Assembly (NCBI GenBank): GCA_014896315.1
Contig: JADBKP010000003.1
Location: 1-58,133, forward strand
Direction of reading: 5' to 3'
Source of the DNA: Limnochordales bacterium
GTDB taxonomy: Bacteria; Bacillota; Limnochordia; Limnochordales; DUMU01
Length of the DNA: 58,133 nt
A model generated the notes under the pieces. That model was not told where the DNA came from. It did not search any database and saw only the letters and a list, made by a program, of their open reading frames with translations. A program made the translations under genes and the position numbers. Of the stretch, positions 34,273 to 44,230 are shown piece after piece (the stretch's first letter is position 1; each line of letters starts with the position of its first letter).

Positions 34273-35565
34273 TTAGGGGTTGGAAGCTTGCGGCAGCAAC
34301 CGGATACTCGCACTCACCGCCTGGAAGGTCGGATAGAGGATGTCAAAACGGTCCGCCACGGAACGGGCTTCGAGAACCAGCAAATGCCGCGCCGCTCCGG
34401 GCGCAGCGGGCGTCACGAGCTGGACCAGGAGCCATCCGGCTGCCGGGCCGACCTGCGGATCTTCATAGGTGAAGATTGCCTCAAACCGGGCCGGATCCGC
34501 ACCCGTCAGCCCGGCTGCCTTCACGTCGATGGCAGCCAGGCCCTCACCCCCCTGCTCTGCCGGAACCGTCAGGATGGCCAGGTACGCCCGCCCTAACAGC
34601 TCAACTGCCTCCGTATCGGTACTCTCTTCACTCAGGCTGAGGGAGGAGTAGTCAATCAGGTGAATCAGAATCAGAGCTTTGCCGTCAGCAGCCGCCAGCT
34701 GCACCAGGCTTTCCACGCCCTGCCGGCCGGCGTATGCTTCCCAACCGCGGGGCTGTTTGAGCGCCAACTGCACCTCCGGCAGTTCAAGCGGCGCGAGCAG
34801 ATCGTCTGCAGGATTGGCGCGGGCATCGTGGGTGACGGCTCCGGGAACGGTCGCCGCCAGAGGCCGGAAGGTAGCGACAATAGCTTTGAACAGCCCCAGC
34901 TCTGCTTCCACCTCTCTGGACGGTCCCCCGGCAATGACCAGATACCCCGGGGCAGCTGTTGGTTGGGCACTCTCCTTTTCACCTGGCCCGGCAAAGACCC
35001 ACAGGTGCAGTTGCACCCTGGCACCGGTGCTATCCATCCCCTCGCCGCTGGCGTACGCGACCGGCCTGCTGCCTGCGGCAGCAGGCCCATCACTCCCTGG
35101 CAGGCGGGTGTCAGCTGTTCGCAGATCAACCAACCAGCGCCAGGCATAGTACGAACCCGACAACCAACTCGCCAGCGCGTTCTGCTCCTCTGCCGCCAGC
35201 TTCCCGGTAGCAGAATCCAGCTGCAGCGGGATGCGGATCACGCGAATCCACAGGCTTGCTCCCGTCCCCGCTCCGCTCGGGCGAAATTCGCACCAGGCCG
35301 CTTCCCCACCAGCCCCGGCACTTCCAGACTCGTGCGCCACCACCTGCCAGTGGCCAGGGAGGAGCAACTCGAAGCCTAGCTCGGCGTCAGTGTAGAGGCG
35401 GGTCGGGCCGGCAGCGACCGCCCCCGGTAGCGGGGGCAGTGCTGATACCGCCGGCAGGGCAGACGCCTTAGCACCTGCGGTAGCGGGCAGAAGAGACGCC
35501 CACACCCCTGCGCCAATGGCCAGCAAAACTCTCCACGGAAACCCGGCAACTCCCGGCTTCTGCAC
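34273..35565 (-). CDS. Secreted protein with two PsbP/DcrB-like domains (unknown function)
   Basis: 430 residues with a signal peptide (VLLAIGAGVWASLLPATAGAKA). Two halves look alike. Each has a lipid- or ligand-type beta start (LGFELLLPGHWQVV; LALKQPRGWEAYAGR), an acidic middle, and an ending of the form FKAIVATFRPL / FQAVSASIRLL, as in PsbP/DcrB-like folds. No catalytic residues are evident. GTG 35565 was chosen: AAGGAG lies 7 bases upstream and the signal peptide begins there; the frame is open to 35724. It lies 96 bases upstream of the glycosidase on the same strand, so it is probably cotranscribed. Confidence 0.6.
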   Translation of the reverse strand: MQKPGVAGFPWRVLLAIGAGVWASLLPATAGAKASALPAVSALPPLPGAVAAGPTRLYTDAELGFELLLPGHWQVVAHESGSAGAGGEAAWCEFRPSGAGTGASLWIRVIRIPLQLDSATGKLAAEEQNALASWLSGSYYAWRWLVDLRTADTRLPGSDGPAAAGSRPVAYASGEGMDSTGARVQLHLWVFAGPGEKESAQPTAAPGYLVIAGGPSREVEAELGLFKAIVATFRPLAATVPGAVTHDARANPADDLLAPLELPEVQLALKQPRGWEAYAGRQGVESLVQLAAADGKALILIHLIDYSSLSLSEESTDTEAVELLGRAYLAILTVPAEQGGEGLAAIDVKAAGLTGADPARFEAIFTYEDPQVGPAAGWLLVQLVTPAAPGAARHLLVLEARSVADRFDILYPTFQAVSASIRLLPQASNP

Positions 35566-35800
35566 AGACAGCTCTCCTTGTCTTGGACATGGTCGACAAC
35601 AACGGGACACAAGCTCGCTATCAGCAGATAAAAGAGGGTCTTCATGAACTTTCGGCACGCGTGCCATCTGCTCCTTCCCGCGGTAAATCTGGCCGGGGAG
35701 GCAGGAAAACGTTCGGCCGTTCACTAATATAAGAGATGGCTAGACGGATCGGGCCAGGTCAGGGCCTGATCACATTGGCTCTCCGTGGAGGGGTTTTACT

Positions 35801-36856
35801 GTGGCCATTCGTAGCGACGGCAAGATACGGATAGGAATCATCGGTGTCGGAAACATCGCCCAGAATGCTCATATTCCCGCCTATCTGCGTCAGCCCGATG
35901 TGGAACTGGTGGCTGTCTGCGATATCAAGGCGGAACGGGCAGAAGAGGTTGCCCGGCGGTACAACATCAAGCATGTCTTCACCGATTTCAACGAGATGGT
36001 AAAGCTGGCGGACCTGGATGCGGTCAGCGTCTGCACCTGGAATAACTCCCATGCCGCCGCCACCATCGCTGCCCTGGAGGCGGGCAAGCACGTCCTATGC
36101 GAAAAGCCGATGGCCATGAATGTCGCCGAAGCGGAAGCGATGCGGGATGCCGCCCGCCGCACGGGAAATGTTTTGCAGATCGGCTTCGTCAACCGCTTCC
36201 GCACGGAAGTTCAGGTTGCCAAGGAGATGGCCGCCAGCGGCAAGTTCGGTGAGATCTACTTCGGCAAGGCAACGATTCTCCGCCGGCGTGGCACACCACT
36301 GGGGTGGTTTACTGATCCGGCCAAGTCGGGCGGCGGGCCGGTGATTGACATCGGCGTTCATATAATCGATCTCACCCGCTACCTGATGGGTAATCCGGAG
36401 CCGGTGCGGGTAAGCGCTGGCGTCTTCGCTAAGTTCGGCGACTACAAGACCAAGGCCGTCAGCCGCTGGAAGGCGCTGGACACGGATAACCTGGTCTTTG
36501 GAGTAGAGGATCTTGCCGGTGGCGTGATTCATTTCGCCAACGGAGCCTGCATGATCTTCGACGTAAGCTGGGCGGCCAACATCAAAGAGGTACCCCTCCT
36601 GAGCCAGGTCTTTGGCACGAAGGCGGGCCTCAACCTCGATCCCTTCACCATCTACACCGAAGACGAAGGATATCTGGTCGATGAAACGCCCGTAGTCGAA
36701 CGCGGCAATATGTGGGATGCCCAGATCCGTCACTTCCTCGACTGCATTAAGACGGGCCGCACTCCGCTCGCCAGCGCCGACGACGGTGTGGCCGTACAGA
36801 AGATCCTCAACGGAATCTACGACTCGGCCCGCCTCGGCAAGGAAGTTACGCTGTGA
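35801..36856 (+). CDS. Gfo/Idh/MocA-family oxidoreductase
   Basis: 351 residues. An N-terminal Rossmann fold binds NAD(P): RIGIIGVGNIAQNAHIPAYL at 9-28 and the Asp of AVCDIKAERAEEVARRYN. The family motif CEKPMAMNVAEAEAM is near residue 98. The C-terminal alpha/beta domain has GGGPVIDIGVHIIDLTRYLMG with the catalytic-type Asp and His. Substrates in the family are usually sugars, sugar acids or inositols; which one is not visible. GTG 35801 follows GGAGGGG. The setting among sugar-binding proteins and a glycosidase suggests carbohydrate catabolism. Confidence 0.92.
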   Translation: MAIRSDGKIRIGIIGVGNIAQNAHIPAYLRQPDVELVAVCDIKAERAEEVARRYNIKHVFTDFNEMVKLADLDAVSVCTWNNSHAAATIAALEAGKHVLCEKPMAMNVAEAEAMRDAARRTGNVLQIGFVNRFRTEVQVAKEMAASGKFGEIYFGKATILRRRGTPLGWFTDPAKSGGGPVIDIGVHIIDLTRYLMGNPEPVRVSAGVFAKFGDYKTKAVSRWKALDTDNLVFGVEDLAGGVIHFANGACMIFDVSWAANIKEVPLLSQVFGTKAGLNLDPFTIYTEDEGYLVDETPVVERGNMWDAQIRHFLDCIKTGRTPLASADDGVAVQKILNGIYDSARLGKEVTL

Positions 36857-36988
36857 CGGGTCCCAAGCGGCTGCCGGCAGCCGGCCGCGAAGGGTGGTAA
36901 AGCCTTTCGATCGGTCGGCTGTGTAAGGCCCGCCAGGCCCCCGCCCGGCCCGGGTATGACGCACCTGCAACGAAGCGGAAAAGCGGCC

Positions 36989-37756
36989 TTATCGGCTGTT
37001 GCTGGCGTCAGCAGGGGCGCCGAGGCCGCCCATACCCGGGCCGGGCTTGCGGGGCGGCTCAGAAACGTACGGATTGTCCTTCCAGAGGAACCGCCAGGGG
37101 CGCTTGGCCCATTCCCCAGCGTAATCCACATTGATACGGGTTGTGGCCACGATCTCGTCCGGCCCCGGTAGCCTGTCGCCGGGTAGGATGCAAAGCGGCG
37201 GGCGACACAGGTCCCAACCGTTATGGCTGCGGTCAAGACCAAAGGCGGCGGCCAGGCGACCCGGCCCCGAGGCCAGGAGCCGGCGGGCCCGCCGGCCTGC
37301 GGCGGTCTCGGCCGCAGGCAGCGGCCAGGCTAGATGCCGCCTGAGGGCCATAAGCTCCAGACCGGCTATGGGTTCGACCGCACGTAGCAGCACCGCCTGC
37401 GGCAGCCCCGGTGCGGCCACGACCACGTTCACGCAGTAGTACATGCCGTAGATGAAGTATATGTAGGCATGGCCCGCCGGCCCGTACATCACTTCATTGC
37501 GTGGGGTGCGCAGTCCACGACGGGCATGACAGGCCAGGTCCTCCGGTCCGCAGTACGCCTCCGTTTCGACAATCCTGCCGGCAACCAGCCCCTCTTCCCG
37601 CTCGTGAACAAGGATCTGGCCGATCAAAGCACGGGCTACCGAAACCGCATCCCGTTCATAGAACGAACGGGGCAGCGGTTCTACTCCCTTCGGCCATCGC
37701 CACTCGTCTTCCCCTTTGAGTTCCAACAGCACGGGTGCCTGTACCTCCTGGAGCAT
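36989..37756 (-). CDS. 3-methyladenine DNA glycosylase (AAG/MPG family)
   Basis: A 255-residue base-excision enzyme that removes alkylated and deaminated purines. Hallmarks are SFYERDAVSVARALIGQILVHE, GRIVETEAYCGPEDLACHA (catalytic Glu in V-E-T-E-A-Y), RNEVMYGPAGHAYIYFIYGMYYCVNVV and VLLRAVEP. A C-terminal tail rich in Pro and Gly extends past the domain. ATG 37756 has GGGAG 9 bases upstream; the frame is open to 37837. It is divergent from the sugar-binding-protein gene at 37870 and convergent with the oxidoreductase. Confidence 0.93.
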   Translation of the reverse strand: MLQEVQAPVLLELKGEDEWRWPKGVEPLPRSFYERDAVSVARALIGQILVHEREEGLVAGRIVETEAYCGPEDLACHARRGLRTPRNEVMYGPAGHAYIYFIYGMYYCVNVVVAAPGLPQAVLLRAVEPIAGLELMALRRHLAWPLPAAETAAGRRARRLLASGPGRLAAAFGLDRSHNGWDLCRPPLCILPGDRLPGPDEIVATTRINVDYAGEWAKRPWRFLWKDNPYVSEPPRKPGPGMGGLGAPADASNSR

Positions 37757-37869
37757 TATTTTCAACTCCCACAATAGGCAGGAAAAATACTCCGAACGTT
37801 GTACCAGTAGGGGGAAAAGATCCCGCTTTAGACTCACGGTCAGTATACCAGGGTAGGAGGGTCAGTCTC

Positions 37870-39252
37870 ATGTTATCCCGGAGAGTACAGCCATCTTCAC
37901 GTACACCCGCGGTAAACCGCTGGCCTTTGTACCCTGCCGCGGCCACCGGTTTTCTTACCCTGATCGCCTTGCTTGTTTTGCTGAGTACCTGGGGGGTGGT
38001 CCTTTCGGCCCGCGCCGCCTCGTCCCGCATCACGCTCCGATTCTCCGAGTATCCGCGTCCGTATGAAAACGAAATGCTGGCCGAGCTGATTCCGCTTTTC
38101 GAGAAGCAGAACCCCGACATAAAAATCGTGTATGAACCGATCACCGATCCGATAAAGATGACCACCAGCATGGTAGGAGGGACCGCGCCCGACATCGTCT
38201 GCTGGTGGAGCCCCGACCTCCACTTCTGGGCCAAACAAGGCCTGCTCCTGGATCTCAACCCGTACATCCAGAAAGGCCTCTTCGCAGATGACATTGCTGA
38301 CATGGCTCTCGGACAGGTGCGGGGCTTCCAGGTGAATGGCGTTCAATATGCTCTTCCCCAGTACCTGGGTACGGTAGCCCTCTACTACAACCAGGACGCA
38401 GTGGAACGTGCCGGCGTCGTGGAGCCCTCCAACGATATGGACTGGGACGACTTCCTTATGCTGGCTCGAAAGCTCACCGTCAGACAGGGCAACAGTGTCA
38501 AGCAGTGGGGTTTCTACCTCTTCCACGAGATTGACCGCGTGGCCTACTGGGTGCGGCAAAACGGCGGGGAGATGATGTCGCCCACCGACGACACCCTCTG
38601 CCTGCTCGACCAGCCCGCCGCCATAAAGGCGATCCAGTACTGGGCCGATTTTATCCACCGCTGGAAGGTCTCTCCCACCTCCGCTCAGATATCCGGGACA
38701 ACCCTGCGCGATGCCTTTGCCGGTGAACTGGCCGCCACCGCTGCTGACGGCTCGTGGAGTCTGGCTTTCATGCTGCCCAACACCCGGTTTAAGCTGGGTA
38801 TCGCTCACTTGCCGAAGGGGCCCGTAGCACGATCGACCCTGGCCAATCTGGATGGTTATGCGATCTACGCCGGCTCCCCCCACAAGGAAGCAGCTGTCCG
38901 CTTCCTCAAGTTCCTGGTGAGCCCGGAAGCCAACAGATTGCGCGCCCGCTACCAGGGTCTACAGCCGGCTCGTCGGTCGGTCGCCCGTGAGTGGGTCGAA
39001 CTACTGCTCAAGCAGTACCCGAACGCCCGTACAGCCGGTTCACAGATCCTGATCTTCGCCCTGGCCGCCGAGTACGCCGCCCCCGAGCCCATGTTCTACA
39101 ACCCAAACACAGCCAAGACCATGCTCAACCAGGCCCTATACCGCATCTTCCAGCAGGGCGAACCGGCCGAGAAAGTGCTGAAAGAAGTGGTGCCGGCGCT
39201 CAACCAGAAGCTGCGCACCGAAAAGCAGGCGGCAGGCAAAGCGCGCAGGTAA
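37870..39252 (+). CDS. ABC transporter substrate-binding protein, sugar type (family 1)
   Basis: 460 residues. A long n-region leads to the signal peptide core (GFLTLIALLVLLSTWGVVLSARAAS), with no lipobox. The mature part has ITLRFSEYPRPYENEMLAELIPLFEKQNPDIKIVYEPI, GTAPDIVCWWSPDLHFWAKQGLLLDLNPYI, VQYALPQYLGTVALYYNQDAVERAGV, and LDGYAIYAGSPHKEAAVRFLKFLVSPEA. ATG 37870 follows AGGAGG by 8 bases; the frame is open upstream to 37735 but would overlap the glycosylase gene. As with the protein at 30929, no permease or ATPase genes are nearby. Ligand unknown. Confidence 0.9.
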   Translation: MLSRRVQPSSRTPAVNRWPLYPAAATGFLTLIALLVLLSTWGVVLSARAASSRITLRFSEYPRPYENEMLAELIPLFEKQNPDIKIVYEPITDPIKMTTSMVGGTAPDIVCWWSPDLHFWAKQGLLLDLNPYIQKGLFADDIADMALGQVRGFQVNGVQYALPQYLGTVALYYNQDAVERAGVVEPSNDMDWDDFLMLARKLTVRQGNSVKQWGFYLFHEIDRVAYWVRQNGGEMMSPTDDTLCLLDQPAAIKAIQYWADFIHRWKVSPTSAQISGTTLRDAFAGELAATAADGSWSLAFMLPNTRFKLGIAHLPKGPVARSTLANLDGYAIYAGSPHKEAAVRFLKFLVSPEANRLRARYQGLQPARRSVAREWVELLLKQYPNARTAGSQILIFALAAEYAAPEPMFYNPNTAKTMLNQALYRIFQQGEPAEKVLKEVVPALNQKLRTEKQAAGKARR

Positions 39253-39289
39253 GACCGAAAAAGCAATCGGTGAAAGCAAACCACAAGAC

Positions 39290-39319
39290 AAGGGAGGGGG
39301 CGTTCCTGTTCCCTCCCTT
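39290..39319 (+). terminator. Rho-independent terminator
   Basis: AAGGGAGGG pairs with CCCTCCCTT, followed by a short T run; 37 bases after the binding-protein stop and upstream of the convergent SIS gene end. Confidence 0.7.
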
Positions 39320-39393
39320 TACTGTGTTGGCCATGCTTTGGCTCTTTGGCTCTTTGGCTCTGTCGCGATTTTGCCCGCGACTGATCTGCTTTC

Positions 39394-40149
39394 TCAATCC
39401 AGATAATAAATGTGCTGGCGATACCGCTCAATCCGCCGGCGGTTGATCTCATCTGCCCCATCCAGGTTGGCGCTGACGAAGACCGGAGGATCCTCCTCTC
39501 CCTGCTCCAGCAGGAAGAAGACCGTCTCCGTCAGGATGCAGTTGAGAATCACCGTGCCCGTCACAGTCGACGTCGGTCCGAAACGGGTCTCACTGTTGGG
39601 AAGCTGGACCACGGCATCACCGGGGATGCCGGCGTTGTCAATCACAAGGTCGGCCACCTCAAAGAGGCGCAACCCCGATGGCAGACGCGAGGAGACGGAA
39701 CTGCTGTAAGCGAGCGAGGTTATGGCGATCACCGTAGCCTGCCGGCGTCGTGCCTCGATGGCCATCTCCACCGGCACGGCATTCCTACCCGAAGTTGAGT
39801 GAATGATCAACACATCACCGGCGCCGAGCCGGGTCGACCTCAGGATGACAGCTGCATACCCCGGCATCCTCTCCATCTCGGTGGTCATCGTCACGGGACG
39901 CACATTCAGAGAAAGCCCCGGAGCAAAGATGGGGTTGGCCAACATGAGGCCACCAGCGCGGTAGAACGACTCTTCGGCCACGATGCCGGCATGTCCCGCG
40001 CCGAAGACGTACAGATCATGCCCCCGGAGGATCGCGTCGGCAATCCGCCGGGCGGCTTCGCGAATCTTCTCCTTCTGAGTGAGACGAATGGTCTCTATCT
40101 GCTGAATTACGGCTTCGAGGTATTCCTCAAACAGGGCCAGCACCTCCAT
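39394..40149 (-). CDS. SIS-domain phosphosugar-binding protein (UPF0309-like)
   Basis: 251 residues with one SIS domain, the fold that binds phosphosugars in isomerases and regulators. Visible parts are RIADAILRGHDLYVFGAGHAGIVAEESFYRAGGL (35-68), GDVLIIHSTSGRNAVPVEMAIEARRRQATVIAITSL with the Ser/Thr phosphate loop, and FGPTSTVTGTVILNCILTETVFFLLEQG. The length and C-terminal ending match the UPF0309 group. It is 55 bases downstream of signal peptidase and probably cotranscribed. The ribosome site is weak. The substrate may be an amino-sugar phosphate, which is inference. Confidence 0.85.
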   Translation of the reverse strand: MEVLALFEEYLEAVIQQIETIRLTQKEKIREAARRIADAILRGHDLYVFGAGHAGIVAEESFYRAGGLMLANPIFAPGLSLNVRPVTMTTEMERMPGYAAVILRSTRLGAGDVLIIHSTSGRNAVPVEMAIEARRRQATVIAITSLAYSSSVSSRLPSGLRLFEVADLVIDNAGIPGDAVVQLPNSETRFGPTSTVTGTVILNCILTETVFFLLEQGEEDPPVFVSANLDGADEINRRRIERYRQHIYYLD

Positions 40150-40204
40150 GTACGATGTACGGTATCCCGGGTCGTACCGTCACCGCGCCCGGCTTCGCTT
40201 CTGC

Positions 40205-40855
40205 TCAGGGATGGGCCAATGCCCGCCACTCGCTGGGGGCACGTAGCACGCTGGCCCGTTCGAGGGGCCAGTATCGCCATATCGCCCGCCCCACCACCAG
40301 CTTGCGGGGAATGAAGCCCACCCGCGGATCACGGCTATCGGCGCTGTTGTTGCGGTTGTCCCCCAGAACGAAGTAGTGATCCTCGGGAACAACGACCGGG
40401 CCGAATTCGCCCCATGTCTCCTCCGGCAGGTAATCCTCGGGCAGGGGTTGACCGTTAACCCAGACCTGGCCGTCACGGATGGCCACCACCTCTCCGGGCA
40501 GCGCCACCAACCGCTTGACGAAGAACTGCCTGGGGTTGGACGGATAACGGAAAACTATGACATCGCCCCGTTCGGGTGAACCGAAACGGTAACTCAATTC
40601 GTCGACGATCAGCCTTTCGCCGCTACGCAAGGTGGGGTACATGGACGGGCCCTCCACAGTGAAGGGCCTGCCGACAAAATGGACGATGAAGAAGGCAAGC
40701 AGCAAGGAGCTCCCAAGGACGTGCACTACCTCGAGGATTACCGGCACTGCCGACCGCCGGGTCGTGTCGCTTGCCGCCGCCGGTTGCATCCCCTGGTCTG
40801 CTGCGGCTGCGGGCAATTCTAGCTGCCCTCGCTCTATCACACCCATCCCTCGCAT
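40205..40855 (-). CDS. lepB: Signal peptidase I
   Basis: The membrane serine protease that removes signal peptides from exported proteins. One transmembrane span near residues 38-62 (AVPVILEVVHVLGSSLLLAFFIVHFVG), then the Ser/Lys dyad: Ser71 in VEGPSMYPTL and Lys114 in FFVKRLVALPGE. The family ending GDNRNNSADSRDPRVGFIPRKLVVGRA is intact. An Ala/Pro-rich cytosolic tail precedes the span. The start is uncertain: ATG 40855 has AGGTGCAGG upstream, while ATG 40846 or GTG 40840 are alternatives. Confidence 0.93.
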   Translation of the reverse strand: MRGMGVIERGQLELPAAAADQGMQPAAASDTTRRSAVPVILEVVHVLGSSLLLAFFIVHFVGRPFTVEGPSMYPTLRSGERLIVDELSYRFGSPERGDVIVFRYPSNPRQFFVKRLVALPGEVVAIRDGQVWVNGQPLPEDYLPEETWGEFGPVVVPEDHYFVLGDNRNNSADSRDPRVGFIPRKLVVGRAIWRYWPLERASVLRAPSEWRALAHP

Positions 40856-40944
40856 CCTGCACCTGCCTGCGGCCAACAATTCAAGCTAGCCGTGGGGAAT
40901 CCTGCTGCCATCGGTTTACTGGGCGTTGGAGGAATCCCCGAACC

Positions 40945-42009
<1,065 letters not shown>

Positions 42010-42093
42010 TTATAGACATCCAATCGCGCAAAGACCAGGGGCGCCTCCCCCGGTCCTCGTTACTCGTCAGCCTGTTTTCAGCAGCTAGTCCAT

Positions 42094-42705
42094 CTACTCC
42101 ACGTCGATCAGGCACCGCTCGCGCAACTGGTTGTATAGTCGTGCAGCCCGGGCAAACCGCTCGCGGTCGCCTTCCCGCAAAGCCTCTTCCACCTCGTATC
42201 GGCTCAAGATCGCATGCAAAGCCAGATCCAGCTGATCCCTGACTATCTGCCGTAAGACGCTGTCAATGCTCTGGCGGGCCTCAGATGTGACCGGTAGCGC
42301 CGGATTGGGCTCCGCTACCAGACGGTACCAGGCGGGCGTCTCCTGTGCAAAGACCAGCATCACGTAGAGCCGCCCCTGAAAGAGCTGCAGCGGGCGGATA
42401 GCACGGGTGGGTTCGTGAATACAGAGCGTGCGCGTCTTGTGGACGTGTCGGACCAGATGACCGTTGACCAGCGAAACCTCTTCCCGCTGCACTGCCCCAA
42501 GCTCGAGCTCGAAGGGGATAGCATCGCTCCCTGCTTCAGCAACCAGCAGGGTGTTAGGCAACAGGTCGCGGTTGGTCACAAATGAAAGCCGGGATAGGTA
42601 GCTGTCATCCTGAAGCAGGCGTAACACGGCCCTGCTGCGCGGATCCTTCAGCGGCAGGCTGCTGAACCGAATGAGGACTTCCCTTTTCGCATTCACCACC
42701 CTCAC
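42094..42705 (-). CDS. YpiB-like protein (UPF0302/IDEAL-like)
   Basis: 203 residues, no signal or membrane span. The N-terminal half (DPRSRAVLRLLQDDSYLSRLSFVTNRDLLPNTLLVAE...IPFELELG) and the end (LSRYEVEEALREGDRERFARAARLYNQL) resemble the UPF0302 plus IDEAL-motif layout of Bacillus YpiB. The match is by pattern only and could be wrong. It lies about 105 bases upstream of namA on the same strand and is divergent from the mutasome operon. Confidence 0.45.
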   Translation of the reverse strand: MRVVNAKREVLIRFSSLPLKDPRSRAVLRLLQDDSYLSRLSFVTNRDLLPNTLLVAEAGSDAIPFELELGAVQREEVSLVNGHLVRHVHKTRTLCIHEPTRAIRPLQLFQGRLYVMLVFAQETPAWYRLVAEPNPALPVTSEARQSIDSVLRQIVRDQLDLALHAILSRYEVEEALREGDRERFARAARLYNQLRERCLIDVE

Positions 42706-43018
42706 CTCTTTCGCAGTGGGTTGCGTCCAGGGTGTGGTCTACCGTTTGTTAGCCGCTGAGCCTCAAGCCGTCCGTAGCTGCTTTCGTGAACTGTGCAAGC
42801 AGGTAACGGTAAACGGGCTGGAAAGACGGGGTGGAAGGTCTGTAAGAAACTGGCGTCGTATCTGCTATCCCTGCTGTTAAGTTCGTCACCCGCACCGCTT
42901 CTCCTGCCAAACAAGAGCGTATTCCTGCAAATGCATCTGCGCTTTCCAGGGTTTCCAGAAGAGTGCCGGTTTAGTCATGGTGGGGAAAAGTTCCTCCTGA
43001 ATCCCCATCCGGAATCCG
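42706..43018. other. Upstream part of the divergent intergenic region; no gene seen
   Basis: About 310 bases between the YpiB-like gene and the imuB promoter. Short frames occur on both strands without ribosome sites or recognisable motifs. The promoter for the minus-strand gene should lie here, but no clear boxes were found. Confidence 0.4.
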
Positions 43019-43046
43019 TTGCGCCTGCAGGTCAGCCAATTATAAT
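43019..43046 (+). promoter_or_regulatory. Promoter of the imuB-dnaE2 operon
   Basis: TTGCGC, a 16-base spacer and TATAAT form a good sigma-A promoter 72 bases before the imuB start. The LexA boxes begin 6 bases after the -10 element, an ideal position for repression. Confidence 0.7.
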
Positions 43047-43051
43047 ATAAG

Positions 43052-43078
43052 CGAACACCAGTTTCGAACAACAGTTCG
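43052..43078. promoter_or_regulatory. Tandem LexA (DinR/SOS) boxes
   Basis: CGAACAACAGTTCG at 43065-43078 matches the Firmicute LexA consensus CGAAC-N4-GTTCG exactly. A second, weaker site CGAACACCAGTTTC at 43052-43065 shares one base with it. Both sit over the transcription start region of the polymerase operon, so the operon should be induced by DNA damage. Confidence 0.85.
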
Positions 43079-43117
43079 CAAGCAGCATTCCGGCGGCCAA
43101 CGGTAAGGTGACTGCTG

Positions 43118-44230
43118 ATGTCCCAGGTAGCCTGTATCCTCCTGCCTCATTACTATGTGCCGGCCGTTCCTAAAGTAGCAGTACAGGCCGATCAATCATT
43201 ATTGAGAGTTTGTATCAAGTACACTGAGGTAGTGGAAGTTTCCCATTCTGGGCAAATCTTCCTCGATCTATCTAGGCTTCCCGGCAGCAGCAGCATAATG
43301 CCTTCGCTGCTCAAGGAGATTGTCCTGGTCACCGGCCTGCAGCCTGCACTGGGCTGGGGAGTCAACCGCTGGATTGCCAAGCTGGCTGCCCGCCACGCCA
43401 GTACCCGCCAGTTGCCGGCACTGACCATAGTCCCTCCCGGCCATGAAATGGCGTTCTTGCAACCTTTGCCGATACGCTGGGCAGATGAGATTCCGGAAGA
43501 GGTTTGCCTTCGCCTGGAGCAACTGGGTATTCGCACCTGGGGCCAGGTCCTCTCTGTGCCCCCCCACCACTTGTTGGCCCAGGCGGGCCTGGAAGCCGGA
43601 AATCTGCTTTTGCGCCTGGCACGGAACGAAGACCGGCGTCCTCTGCAAACCTGGCCCTGTCCTCCCTGGCTTGAAGTCAGCCAAATCGGGGAGTTCACCC
43701 AGGAGATCATGCCAGTGGCCACAGAACTTGCCCGTTCCCTGGCAACCCGGCTCGCAGCCGGAGATTGGGCGGCGGGCAGATTGGTCCTGATAACGGCCGG
43801 ACGCGAGGATCTTAAGCCGCTCCCGGCTCTCAAGGACACCGGCCCGGAAAGGAGACAACCACACCGCAGGAAAGAGTACAAAGCGGTGCTGAATCCCCCT
43901 TCTCCTGTTCCTGGAGACTTCGATCGCCTCAACCTTATCACCCGCCAGCTTTTCACCCGGCTTCTCGCCCGCCTGCAACAAGACGATCCGACCGGGGAAT
44001 GGGAGATTACCTTACGGGCGGAAAACCTCACACGGGCGCGGCAGCAACAAACCCGCCTTCCCTTTGCCGCTCGCGGCGATGAAAGGGATAGGGAAAAACG
44101 CCTTATATCGCTGCTCAACTCCTTACAAGCTCGTTTTGGCCCCGACACCGTCCGGGTGGCCGGGGAGTACGCACCCGACCGCCGGGAGAAGGTGCACCAG
44201 CTGTTGAGGGAGGCTTACGAACTCTTATGA
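43118..44230 (+). CDS. imuB: ImuB-like Y-family polymerase homologue (non-catalytic)
   Basis: 370 residues of the UmuC/DinB fold. The palm should carry D-x-D and D-E metal ligands, but the corresponding places read ACILLPHYYVPAV and EVVEVSHSGQIFLDLSRL, with the acidic pair absent, as in ImuB proteins. Thumb or helix-hairpin-helix features follow (EEVCLRLEQLGIRTWGQVLSVPPHHLLAQAG) and a little-finger-like part with DRLNLITRQLFTRLLARLQ. ImuB acts as a scaffold linking the beta clamp and the DnaE2 polymerase in error-prone translesion synthesis. It is first in an SOS operon; its stop overlaps the next start (ATGA). Confidence 0.85.
   Translation: MSQVACILLPHYYVPAVPKVAVQADQSLLRVCIKYTEVVEVSHSGQIFLDLSRLPGSSSIMPSLLKEIVLVTGLQPALGWGVNRWIAKLAARHASTRQLPALTIVPPGHEMAFLQPLPIRWADEIPEEVCLRLEQLGIRTWGQVLSVPPHHLLAQAGLEAGNLLLRLARNEDRRPLQTWPCPPWLEVSQIGEFTQEIMPVATELARSLATRLAAGDWAAGRLVLITAGREDLKPLPALKDTGPERRQPHRRKEYKAVLNPPSPVPGDFDRLNLITRQLFTRLLARLQQDDPTGEWEITLRAENLTRARQQQTRLPFAARGDERDREKRLISLLNSLQARFGPDTVRVAGEYAPDRREKVHQLLREAYELL

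Noticed and set aside
36870-36885. CGGCTGCC/GGCAGCCG palindrome after the Gfo/Idh gene
   Set aside because: It has no loop and no T tract; in GC-rich DNA such a palindrome is not strong evidence for a terminator or operator.
37792-37805. CGAACGTTGTACC as a LexA box between the AAG glycosylase and sugar-binding-protein genes
   Set aside because: Only the left half fits; the GTTCG half is missing, so SOS control of the glycosylase is not supported.
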